A stretch of DNA of 64,000 nt from Didymella arachidicola (taxonomy: Eukaryota > Ascomycota > Dothideomycetes > Pleosporales > Didymellaceae), in contig CM050002.1 in the NCBI GenBank assembly GCA_016630955.3, positions 744,001-808,000 on the forward strand, written 5' to 3'. Both the position numbers and the translations under genes were made by a program. The number at the start of each line of letters is the position of its first letter. Within the stretch, counting starts at the first letter, position 1. Positions 53,148 through 62,866 of the stretch are shown here, in pieces. The notes beneath the pieces are model-generated. The model saw only the letters and a list, made by a program, of their open reading frames with translations. It was not told where the DNA came from and did not search any database.

Positions 53148-53705
53148 TCTTCAAGACTTTAACGGCTTTGTGTAGATGTTGCAATAATTTAGAGGTCCTG
53201 TTCTTCCCAATAGCACACTAAGAGTTGTTGATTGTTGTAGGCAAGAGACTATCTCAAAGTAAATGGGATACTTATTCGGATAGATCCTCTCGAACACGGT
53301 CTTACATTGTTTGGGACACACTCACATTCATAAAGGAAGACATGGTAAGGTGAGACAGGAAGCCATTGTGTTGACAAACAAAGGACGGGTCGTCAAGATT
53401 GACCGGCCCGGGCCTCCAAACCGCGCCAGTAAGCAAGTCGCTCCGTGGACTGGAATTCTCAGACGCGAAGTAGTTTTATCAGCAATAGACATCATCGTGT
53501 GTCTCACGACGAGTGTTGTAGGCATTTTCACCATGTTTGATAGCTCGCTGTCTCCCAACAGTGCCACACGCTTTCCCTGCCCAGACGCATATAAGATGTT
53601 CCCTGGATACGCCCGATTAGAACCTGATAAAGATAGTTCTCTTTACAGAAGATCTATTAGACATTTCCAGCCATCTTATCATTCAACTCCAGCACTGACA
53701 GCAAC
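53148..53705. other. Intergenic, divergent
   Basis: A 558-nt stretch between divergent genes. No convincing coding or regulatory element seen. Confidence 0.4.
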
Positions 53706-54380
53706 ATGGGTAAGACCAAAGGAGGTAACGCCACCAAGAACAACAAACCAGTCGATACTACAGAGCCAGTACTGCACCGCGAGCCAGAGCATCACGATGA
53801 CGATGAAATCACTTACTATACCTTTCCTTTCGCAGAACTTATTCCGAATTGGGCCAATTTCGACGTGCAGTGGAAGAACGCTCGAACCATGAGTCGATTC
53901 CACAGCACCCATCACGGCAAGGGCGGAGGTAAGAAACTGTCCGACTTCAAGACTTTCCACTCGGCATGCTGCCTCGAGTTCGTTGACATTACGATAGCCG
54001 AGAAACTCTACCGTGTGCGCTGCATGAACGTGTTTACTGTTGACTCTGACCAGTGCACTGAACACAAGAAGGTATTGTACAAGAACGGACCCAATAGCAT
54101 CTATACGTTGATGAAGCGCAATCAACCAGCTAAGTGGGGTATGCTTAGAGACACCGCTTTCATGCCAAACGCTGTGCAGCGGCCGGGTTTTCAGCAGGGT
54201 CGCGGGTCTACCGGGGCATTGGTTTCAACTCCATCTGAGAAGGACGCAGAGAATATCGCGAGGATAGCTGCCTTAGAGCAGAAGCTGAAGAGCAAGAACC
54301 CGAATCAGCGCGGCAAGACTGGTGGCCTCAAGACCGGCGCCAAAACACGTAGGGGAGGAACGAAGGGAGTTCAGGCGTGA
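53706..54380 (+). CDS. Hypothetical basic protein
   Basis: Single-exon frame of 224 residues with no family I recognise. The ends are basic and low-complexity (MGKTKGGNATKNNK; GLKTGAKTRRGGTKGVQA). The middle is compact and protein-like: DEITYYTFPFAELIPNWANF, SACCLEFVDITIAEKLYRVR, and SIYTLMKRNQPAKWGMLRDT. No signal peptide or membrane segment. The basic tails suggest binding to nucleic acid or another acidic partner, but this is speculation. Confidence 0.6.
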   Translation: MGKTKGGNATKNNKPVDTTEPVLHREPEHHDDDEITYYTFPFAELIPNWANFDVQWKNARTMSRFHSTHHGKGGGKKLSDFKTFHSACCLEFVDITIAEKLYRVRCMNVFTVDSDQCTEHKKVLYKNGPNSIYTLMKRNQPAKWGMLRDTAFMPNAVQRPGFQQGRGSTGALVSTPSEKDAENIARIAALEQKLKSKNPNQRGKTGGLKTGAKTRRGGTKGVQA

Positions 54381-54852
54381 ACATGGCCTGTGGGGTCAGA
54401 CCCCAATTCTCTTAGTCAATCTGCTCGTGCCTGAAAAATACTATCGAACAAGAGCGGCGTTCCATGTTTTTATCAGTAAATTTGCACCATTCGAGGCCTC
54501 AAACCCGTGCCTCATCAACACTCTTTCCACATCATAACCCCTCCCACGTCAACAAACCTCCTACATGAACATCCCACTCACAAGCACGTCCGCTGGAATG
54601 CAGCATTTCGGTCGAATGACTCTCATCGCTCCTCCCCAACCCCATCAGTTCCTCACATCGTGAGATCCCCCGATCAATGAATGCAGCTGCCGTGTCCGCA
54701 ATCAAATCCCTTGAGTCCAAAAACCACCTCGTGCCCACCAAACTCCGCAGGTCTCAAACACAGAAACGGCAGGTGAACAAAACCAGCTTCGAAAGCGGAA
54801 CGGCTCGCCTTTTGATATAATTGATATTCTTGTTTTACTACACTGTCCTTAT
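54381..54852. other. Intergenic, convergent
   Basis: A 472-nt stretch between converging genes; nothing recognised. Confidence 0.4.
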
Positions 54853-56288
54853 CTACTTCGTATACAGCTTCTGCAAATGCTTCGCAATAGTCGTCAACTG
54901 AATATTCGACGTACCCTCATAAATCGCGCCAATCTTCGAGTCCCTAAAGTACTTCTCCGCCAGTCCCTCCCTCACGAACCCCATGCCGCCCATCCACTCC
55001 ACCGCCTGCCCAGACACCTTCCCTGCGACCTGGGAAGCGTACAGCTTGGCCATGGCAGCATCCATGACGAAGTCCTCGCCGGCCTCCTTCTTGCGAGCGG
55101 CATTGTAGACGAGGGCGCGCGCGGCGCTGATCTCGACCCAGGCTTGTGCGAACTGGTGCTGCATGCCCTGGAACTCGCCGATGAGTTGGCCGAATTGCTT
55201 GCGGTCATTCCAGGCGTATCTGACGGGGTGTTAGTGGATTGTGGGTTTGGAAATGGGAGGAGGGTGATGGAATGCGTACCCAGCAGCGTTCTCGAACGCG
55301 CCTAGCGCCAGACCGGTCATCTGCGCTGCGATGCCAATTCGGCCTTCGTTCAAAAGGCCGATGGCGTACTTGTACCCCTGGCCCTCCTCGCCGAGCAGAT
55401 TCTCGCGTGGGATTTCGACGTCGTCGAAGTTGATGACGCATGTGCTGGATGCCTTGATGCCGAGCTTCTTCTCCTTTTTGGCGATGCTGAAGCCCTTTGT
55501 GCCCTTCTCGACGATGAACGCTGTGATGCCCTTGTACTTCTTCTCGGGCGCCAAGTTGGCAAACACAATGAAGAAGTTGGCTTCGATGCTGTTGGTGATC
55601 CACATCTTGCTGCCGCTGATCTTGTACCCGGCGTCTGTCTTGACGACCTTGGTCGCGAGCGCGAACGCATCAGAGCCACTGACGGGCTCAGACAGGCAGA
55701 AGGACCCGACGGTGTTGGTGGCGAGCTTGGGCAGGTATTTTTTCTTGATGGATTCGGAGCCCCATTTGAGGATGGCTGTGTTGACGAGCGTGTTGTGCAC
55801 ATCGCACATGACGCTGACGCTGGGGTCGACGCGCGCGAGCTCCTCGATGGCGATGATGGCGCTCGTGAAGTTCATCCCTGAGCCGCCATACTCCTCAGGA
55901 ATCTCGATGCCCATCAGCCCTTGCTCGAACAGCTGCTCGACTACCGCCGGGTCCATGGATTCTGCCTCGTCCATCTCGCGGGCCTTGGGCAGGATGACTT
56001 CCGAGGCGAACTTGGCGACGGCTTCGCCCATCATGGCTTCGGTCTCGGACAAATGTGTGATGGGCGTTGGGGGAATATCGGTGATGTCGACAGCAGCATC
56101 GCGGCGGGAAGCTGTAGAGGAGAGGCACCGTACTCTGCAAATATCAGCATTGATCATTCATGCCAGCTGAGAGCTGGAGACATGGCATACTGCGGAGTGG
56201 CGCGTGCGACAGCAGGGCGGAGGGAGCGGCGGGACGATGCCGTGGCTGCGCGGGCCAGCGGCCTGAGTGTTCTTGCAATTGAAGACAT
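54853..56288 (-). CDS. Mitochondrial acyl-CoA dehydrogenase (short/branched-chain type)
   Basis: FAD enzyme that makes the 2,3-double bond in acyl-CoA during fatty-acid or branched-chain amino acid breakdown. Exons are 56288-56191, 56134-55280 and 55219-54853, giving 439 residues. MSSIARTLRPLARAATASSR is a mitochondrial presequence. IPEEYGGSGMNFTSAIIAIE, FCLSEPVSGSDAFALAT, WITNSIEANFFIVFA and LLNEGRIGIAAQMTGLALGA are the family signatures. The catalytic base is the Glu of GAIYEGTSNIQLTTIAKHLQ; because Glu is at this place, an isovaleryl-CoA dehydrogenase, which uses another Glu, is less likely than a short/branched-chain enzyme. It ends at a normal C-terminus. Confidence 0.95.
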
Positions 56289-57197
56289 GGTTGTGTATTG
56301 TACAGTGTTCCTTCCAGGACCCAAAATACGGAAAGAAGAGAAGAGGAGGACAAGTCGTAGGTTATGTTCAGCCGAGGCAGGTCAGCTTTTGCCGATTGGA
56401 GCCGCAATCTGGGGTGTGGGGGAGCCTCTTTGGCCAGCTCGCATGTGACGAAAGCAAACAGCGGAACCTTGGAAAGCACAGCACCAATCAGCATGGTGGC
56501 TTCAAATAGTGCAAGAGATATATAGACCACCAAAATTTGCTTTTACCGATAGTTCTCCGAGAGCAAGCGTTCGTTTAATTACTGCATCGCCCCAGACTGT
56601 AACGTCTGCCGCCCTCGAGGACGGAACAATGCCGCAGTGTGGCTTTGGCCGATGACGATGACTTCGCTTCCAAACGTGCCATGTCCGCAGAAGAGTCCAT
56701 AACGGGCAACAGGCAATTCGCGCAGCAGCGCGTGCACGAAGGTATACAATGTGGAGTATGCAGATGGACTCTAGCATTGATCGTATCACAGTGCGCCTAC
56801 TTAGCAGGAAAGGAGCGATTGTTTTTTCCAGATACACCGCTAATGCTGCGACGTCATAGGCATCATCTCCTGTCGATCAGACGTCCCTGAGGACGGACCT
56901 GTTCACGTGGCTTGGACAATGATGATATTATAGGCATCAAGCCGTATACTGTCGAACTAGGTAATCAGCTATAGCCTTGGTCTGAGTACAAGAAAGCAAG
57001 GGTATATGATTTGCAATAGGAAACGCAGAAAGGGAAATCGATCGTGACAGTGACATGAACATCTACGCACACCTGCGCCAACGACTCCGCCATGGTGTTG
57101 GCCGGCTACTGAAACAAAGATCGCTTAATGTGGCTGGCACTATCGACACACGAAGACCCTGGGGCCTTCCATGTGTCCACTGAGCACCGTGGATTGT
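56289..57197. other. Intergenic
   Basis: A 909-nt stretch between two minus-strand genes; no element recognised. Confidence 0.4.
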
Positions 57198-58384
57198 CTA
57201 CACCTGGTTGACGTTGTTGCCGAAGCCAAACTTGCCGCCCTTCATCTGTCGCTTGTACTCCTCGAGTTCGGCAGCCTCCTTCTGCTCGCCTGCGAGCAGG
57301 GCGGCGTGCTCACGCTTTCCCGCACGGCGCTGCTTGATGCAGCAGAAGATGAGGAGACAGACCAGGATACCGAAGACAGAAAGAGCGCCGATGATGATAC
57401 CGCTCTTAGCACCTGCAGACAGAGCTTTCCAGTTGTTGCGCACGCCGGACGGGTCTTGGATCTCCTTCAGAACTGCGGACTTCTGCTCAGGGCTGCATTA
57501 TATTAGCGAGTGCTTCGTCAATATCATAAACTGGACGTGACTCACTTGATGACCTTGACCTTCTCCCACGAACCGCTCGAGTCCATGTCCGCCCAGCTGT
57601 ACTTCTCACCCTTCGTATAGTCCTCGGCATAGATGGCCTGCACCTTCATGGTGAAAGGCCCGTCCTTGAAGTCCGTCTTACCTCCAGCCCACTCCACAAC
57701 ACCGGGGTCGTTGTTAGCGACGTCACCGCCGGCCCAGACACCCAGGCGAATGTTCATAGGAGTCTGGGGGTAGTTCTTGCCATTGAGGGCATCGGCCGGA
57801 AGAAGCTCCCGCAGCATCTTGCCATCGAGCCACCACTGAATGCGATCCTTGGTCCAGTCGATGGTGTAATTGTGGTAGTCGTCTTGTGGAGCAGACATTT
57901 CGAAGTCTTTACCGCGATCGTAAGAGCTGGTGTTGCCCTTGCCGAAGTAGTTGGTAAGACATTGCTTCGTGTTTGTGCCGAGGAACTCCCAGTCGATTTC
58001 GTCGAGAGCCTCGGACTGCAGGATGGCCGATGAGACGATGCCCATACCGGAGGCAGCCTTCATGACAACCTCAAAGCGGCCGAATAACATATAGAACTTG
58101 GACTGGACCATAGGGGAGTCACCAGAACGTTCAATGGTGAATGTTGCGCCACCGCCCTGAGCATCCTCACTCCACTCGATGCTGCCCTGGTTCTGCTTCT
58201 CCCAGACCTTGCCGCCAGTGGGAATGCCGGTCTTGTTCCAATAGAAGGTCGCATTACCACCAAGGGCTTCCATATCAGGACATCCGGTTGTGTTTAGAGG
58301 GTTGCAGGCGGTGTGGGTCTGCGCCCACGATGTGGGAAGCACACTCGCAAGGAATGCGATTGTGGGAAGTGTGAACGACTTCAT
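57198..58384 (-). CDS. GH16 Crh-type chitin-glucan transglycosylase with TM tail
   Basis: Cell wall enzyme that joins chitin to beta-glucan. Exons are 58384-57546 and 57492-57198 (intron 53 nt), giving 377 residues. MKSFTLPTIAFLASVLPTSWA is the signal peptide. The catalytic motif is ALDEIDWEFLG with Glu129, Asp131 and Glu133. YHNYTIDWTKDRIQWWLDGK, NIRLGVWAGGD and KVQAIYAEDYTKGEKYSW are further Crh marks. There is no chitin-binding module. Instead of a GPI signal the second exon gives a transmembrane helix (GIIIGALSVFGILVCLLIFC, about residues 311-330) followed by a basic stop-transfer KQRR and a 40-residue charged cytosolic tail. Several N-glycosylation sites are present. Confidence 0.92.
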
Positions 58385-59267
58385 CGTGTTGGTGTAGTTG
58401 TAGATTCGCTGCTCAAATATCGAGGTTCGAAGGAGTGTGTTTGCGCGTAGACCAGACGCGCAGTCGCAAGAGCAAAAGGAATGACGTGTTGGTGAAAGAG
58501 TGGATTCTCAAAAGGAGAAAGGGAACGAGGGAAAGATGTGCCCAAGGGAGCGGCAAGGGAGTGTTTTGAAGTTCGGTGGTGAAAGAGAGGCGCAGATTGA
58601 CTGCAAGAGATTACACTCAGGGGAGCTAGTGCAAGGTGCAGGAATGCCGTGCCCATTATGGACCAATGAGAACCGGCGATGCAGCCAGCCAATGTCGATC
58701 ACTCAAGAATCTTGAGCATGAACACTGCAGCACCTTGTAGCCGCGCATTGCAGTCGATGATTGCAATCGTGGCGCTGGTCTCAGCCCTGGGATTGCTCGA
58801 ATGGTCAGTGATTGGCCTTGAGCCAGCCTCAGGGCCGCTCGCAACCGCCTGCGCGACCAAGCGGCTTGCATGCAGGGCGCGGGACGGGCTTGCACCAGGC
58901 GGAAGAGCCAAGCCATCATGAAACCGCCAGCCTCGGCCGTGCTCCTGGGCAGCCAATTCGTGCGCCACATCCCTCTTTTCTGTTATCGCGGAAGCGCCGC
59001 CTTGCAACACCGGTGCCCTTGCTGGAGCAGACCGTCCGTCTCGAGATGGAAACACAGCGGGCACGCGAGCGTCCAACGTGGAGGTGCCTGCGACGTCTAC
59101 TGACAGTAGGTGCTGCATCCTTGTGCGCGCTGCCGGACTTGGCGTATTGCGGCCTGCACAGTGGCTGTTTGAAGATACCGAAAGAGTTCAGCTGCCACTT
59201 TGGGACTCAAAGCGTATCTGAAACGCTTTGCCCCGGATTCTGCTCGATACATGCCAGTGACATTGCT
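58385..59267. other. Intergenic
   Basis: An 883-nt stretch upstream of the Crh gene. A plus-strand frame from 58812 runs into antisense of the next gene and was rejected. Nothing recognised. Confidence 0.4.
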
Positions 59268-61154
59268 TCAGATTGTTTGAACTGCGCCACCGCTGTAGAG
59301 CGAGCTGTCGTCGTCATATTCGTAGTCCTCTTCTTCGCTCTCGTTGTTGGTGCTGTCGCTCGAGACGGTGCTGATAGCGCTGTATTGCAACCACAAGGGC
59401 TGATCCATTCTTGGGAATCGGCCTGTTCCATCCGCATCGAAGAACTTGCCCCAGTTGAGCGACGGTCCCTCGAGCGAAAACTTTCCTTGCTCGCGCCATC
59501 TGCCAATGTAGAGGTTCAACGTCACCATGACCTTGCCTATATCCGTCCAATGATAGCCGTAGTAGTATTCGGCGAGGAAGTCACGATTCTGCGGATTTCC
59601 ATACTTTCTGCACCAGATACCCCAGAGAGTCGTGTACATTTCTTGATCGCGGGCCTTGATCATGGTAAAGCCGTGTAGCTCTAAGAGGCCATCCATGACT
59701 TCGTGGCAGGAGCTCTCCACCTGTCGCGGTGTCCGTGAGAAGATGGTCGCGATGGTCTCGTAGCGATTGCCTGTTTGTAAAAGTTCGATGCAGTGCAGCA
59801 CCTTCTCCATACGGCCAATTCCAGAAGACCTCGTAACATAGCCATGGTGCACTAGCCATCGCTTGAGCGCTCGTAATTCGTGGTGCTTGATGTGATGGAG
59901 GTACGGTAGAATGTAGCCCTGGTTGAGAATACCATTCATCACTAGATCTGTCACCAGAGCACCATCACAGCTGCCCTGTCGCTGTCTGTCCGGTTCAATA
60001 AGGATGTGTGCTTGCTCCTCCTCCTCTTCCCAAAGGCGGGCTTCGACCTCAGCCTTCGGTAGTGTAGCTTCGACTGGATCAAGCTCCTCAACGGCCGACC
60101 ATTGCTTCCTCTGTTCAGCTCTATGACGACGTACTCGAGTATCGTAGAGAATATCGTCGCTGTCGTAGGCTCCGTCATAACGAAAATCGTCCATTGTTCC
60201 CTGACCATGCATTACTAATCGAGGAAGCCTGCGAGGCGATGTCATGGCTATGACTTCGGATGACGCTCGTGTTGGATAAGGATTCGTGGGCAATCTTTCT
60301 GTTGATGGCAAAGCCCCTGACATTCGATATGTCTCCGTATGTCGCAACGGCCTCTCCTTCATGGGAATCGTGATCGCTTTCGGTATGTGCGCGCTCAATC
60401 TAGCACCTTTGGCCCCGGTCGGAACATACGTGACAGGCTGCACTCGTTGCACCTGAGCTTCCTCTTCAGCACCAGCCATAGTATCCACGTTCAATTGCTT
60501 TTTCTCTGGCTCCATCTCAATCCCAATCATCACTGGTGATTCCTTCTCGTGGTTGCCAATCCAATCGTCGCTGTCAGAAAGGCTTACTGGAAGGCTCCTG
60601 AGCTTCTCTTCTAGCTTCACCATCCGTCGATACGCTTGCCATGCAAGTCGCATGGCGCCCAAAACCCACGTGTTGACATCGCTGCCCAGCAGTGGACACC
60701 TTTCGAAGTGCAGCTTCTCCAGATTCCTGTGCGCCGTTTTCAATTGCCTCTTAATTTCAGTAACTTGACCGATTGTCGAGTGTTCTAGTCCGATGAGACC
60801 CTCCAGATACTGTACACGAACGCTTGTGCGGCGCACATAGTCCTCGACTTGGTTCAAATTGTTTGTCATGATCTCGCGCGACAACTTGGGTGTAGCTTTC
60901 AGATGTTTGCCCCGAGTCGAGGATATTTGAGGCTCATCCGTACTGATTGCAGGCTTTTTCTCGAGGCTCCGTTCCTTCGAAGGCTCCCGTTTGTCCTTGA
61001 ACGGTCTTGAAAGCGTCCGCCTCAGCGAGGTCCTGACGTTGTTTGTTGTTGACTGGTGGGAATGCACAACATCACGTCGCAGCCGAAGAACGACGTGCTC
61101 GACTAATATTGTGAAGTGGTGGAGCTGCTGACGTTTCTGCTGGGCTGGTTCCAT
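59268..61154 (-). CDS. Large hypothetical protein with transposase-like helix-turn-helix
   Basis: Single frame of 628 residues. The N-terminal 75 residues are basic. Residues about 95-190 are helical (VEDYVRRTSVRVQYLEGLIG, TEIKRQLKTAHRNLEKLHFE). A disordered middle follows. Near residues 445-500, RMEKVLHCIELLQTGNRYET, then IATIFSRTPRQVESSCHEVM, resembles the helix-turn-helix that precedes the DDE domain in Harbinger/IS4-type transposases. After that, the WGIWCRKYGNPQNRDFLAEY part is well ordered, but no DDE triad is evident. The tail is very acidic (NESEEEDYEYDDD). It may be a DNA-binding protein, perhaps of transposon origin; the function is unknown. Confidence 0.65.
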   Translation of the reverse strand: MEPAQQKRQQLHHFTILVEHVVLRLRRDVVHSHQSTTNNVRTSLRRTLSRPFKDKREPSKERSLEKKPAISTDEPQISSTRGKHLKATPKLSREIMTNNLNQVEDYVRRTSVRVQYLEGLIGLEHSTIGQVTEIKRQLKTAHRNLEKLHFERCPLLGSDVNTWVLGAMRLAWQAYRRMVKLEEKLRSLPVSLSDSDDWIGNHEKESPVMIGIEMEPEKKQLNVDTMAGAEEEAQVQRVQPVTYVPTGAKGARLSAHIPKAITIPMKERPLRHTETYRMSGALPSTERLPTNPYPTRASSEVIAMTSPRRLPRLVMHGQGTMDDFRYDGAYDSDDILYDTRVRRHRAEQRKQWSAVEELDPVEATLPKAEVEARLWEEEEEQAHILIEPDRQRQGSCDGALVTDLVMNGILNQGYILPYLHHIKHHELRALKRWLVHHGYVTRSSGIGRMEKVLHCIELLQTGNRYETIATIFSRTPRQVESSCHEVMDGLLELHGFTMIKARDQEMYTTLWGIWCRKYGNPQNRDFLAEYYYGYHWTDIGKVMVTLNLYIGRWREQGKFSLEGPSLNWGKFFDADGTGRFPRMDQPLWLQYSAISTVSSDSTNNESEEEDYEYDDDSSLYSGGAVQTI

Positions 61155-62866
61155 GGTTCACGACTGGATCGATGCACTCTTTGTCTGGAACAGTCAGTGG
61201 GAGACGACACGATTATGCCACGGATTTTGCTCGCTATGCTGCCACGATTCAAGTCCAGGTGCGCTCAGGTGTCTTTTTCTTGTGCTACCAATTCTCTGCA
61301 GCCCTTGCAGTCGCGTGGCGGCGTCCTTGCACCATGCCAAAGACATCATGATGGAAGAGGCACGCGCTTGCGGCATTCCTGGAAGCGGTGCTCCAGAATG
61401 TAAAGTGTTGCTCGTTCTCTTGCTATGTTCTGGAAAGTGGAACGGTCGTGTGAGGGGCTGTGCTACGAAGAATCGCTCTCGTCATTGTTGCGTTTGTCGT
61501 TCAAGGGTCACAAGGTGCAACGGTCTGTGGAAGGTAAACATCAGTGAGTTGGGCCAAGCAAGACATCAATACATCGGCGCCAGTGCGTAAGAGTGGGGAG
61601 CTGGGAGCGCTGCGTCAACCGCGTCGTCAGCGAGGAACGATCTTCCTTTGTTAGCAGGCACAACCTTGACCGTGCAACCTTGCCAGTACGCGGCATATCC
61701 GGGGCATTGCATGCTTGCTATCCTGCGATACGGCGTCGACCGTGGTCAATTAATTGCGACAATCCTCTCTCTGGACAGTGCTCTCGTTTGAGAAGGCTGA
61801 TGGCGATCGACATTGCGGCAACAGCGACGTGAGCGTTGAGCACCATTTGCTTTGCACGCGTAGCGAGAGACCAAGTCGTTGCCCCTCAAGGTTTGGTGTT
61901 TTATGTTGCGCTCACAGGCGCAGTGTGGCCTCTAGATCTGGGGCGCTCGTCTACAAACCCTGGCGATCTCGAGATCGCAGCTGGGATGGAGCATTCGCGG
62001 TTAGCGCAATGGGATTCGAGCAAACCCAGCCGAGCACCGAGACTCGGGATGCTGCAATTTGCGCATTGCCTTTTGTTGCGTGGAGAGTTGCAGAGAGTCA
62101 GCTCAAACGTTCCCGGGTCCCTCGGAACGTATGGCAGATTGCAAAGATACTGCTCAGTAAGCCTGCACACTGTCTGTGTCAAAGAAAACTACATCAAGGT
62201 TCCTCGAAAACAAGCCGGATGACGTTGATGTTTGTGGCTGGCATTAGCGCAGCAACACTCCACCCTCGATCCACATCACGAGAGAAGTTTGCCCAGGTGA
62301 ACAGGACCCATCCATGCCCCGGAAAGTGGCTCCATCGCTTGCACCGCAGGGACCATGTCGTTCGTCAACGCGGAGTCGTTCTCCTGATCGCTTGACACGC
62401 GCATCGAACTTTCTTCTTCAATGACGGCAGCCGCACTCTAACCGCTTAGTGCTCGTCTCCCGCACGACAACTAGCCGTTGCGCAGCAATCAAGTCTGCGG
62501 TCGTGTGCCCAGACGCCTGCTGTTCACGACCCCTCCTTGAGTGTTTTCCTATCGCAGCCTGCTTTTACCTCACAATTGTTGCTAGTCAGCATCCGACGTT
62601 TCCTTCGTGTTTGAGCGCTATTCTTACCTCGCCAATTCTGCGATTGTTTTTCGAGACTTCGGCGCCTTTCACCATACATCATACCACACGTCAACATTCA
62701 ACCCTAAATATTACGAGCACTTGTTGGCAGTGGATCCACATCACCCAACCACCCATTGTTCTTGTCGCGTGGCAGCCCTGATTGGCACACGTTTCCAGAC
62801 CTCGGACTTCTCAGGACGGTAGACAATTGCCGGACTACCTATGAACCCGTGAACCAACCGCCCGTC
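61155..62866. other. Long intergenic region, divergent
   Basis: A 1712-nt stretch between divergent genes. Plus frames at 61153-61590, 61754-62395 and 61836-62222 overlap each other, are rich in Arg, Ser and Cys as expected of random frames, and have no family features. No element recognised. Confidence 0.4.

Noticed and set aside
55331..56170. 279-codon plus frame
   Set aside because: Antisense shadow of the acyl-CoA dehydrogenase gene.
58812..59678. 288-codon plus frame
   Set aside because: Mostly antisense to the 628-residue hypothetical gene and without family features.
61754..62395. 213-codon plus frame in the divergent region
   Set aside because: Overlaps two other frames, has chance-like composition and no motif or start context.
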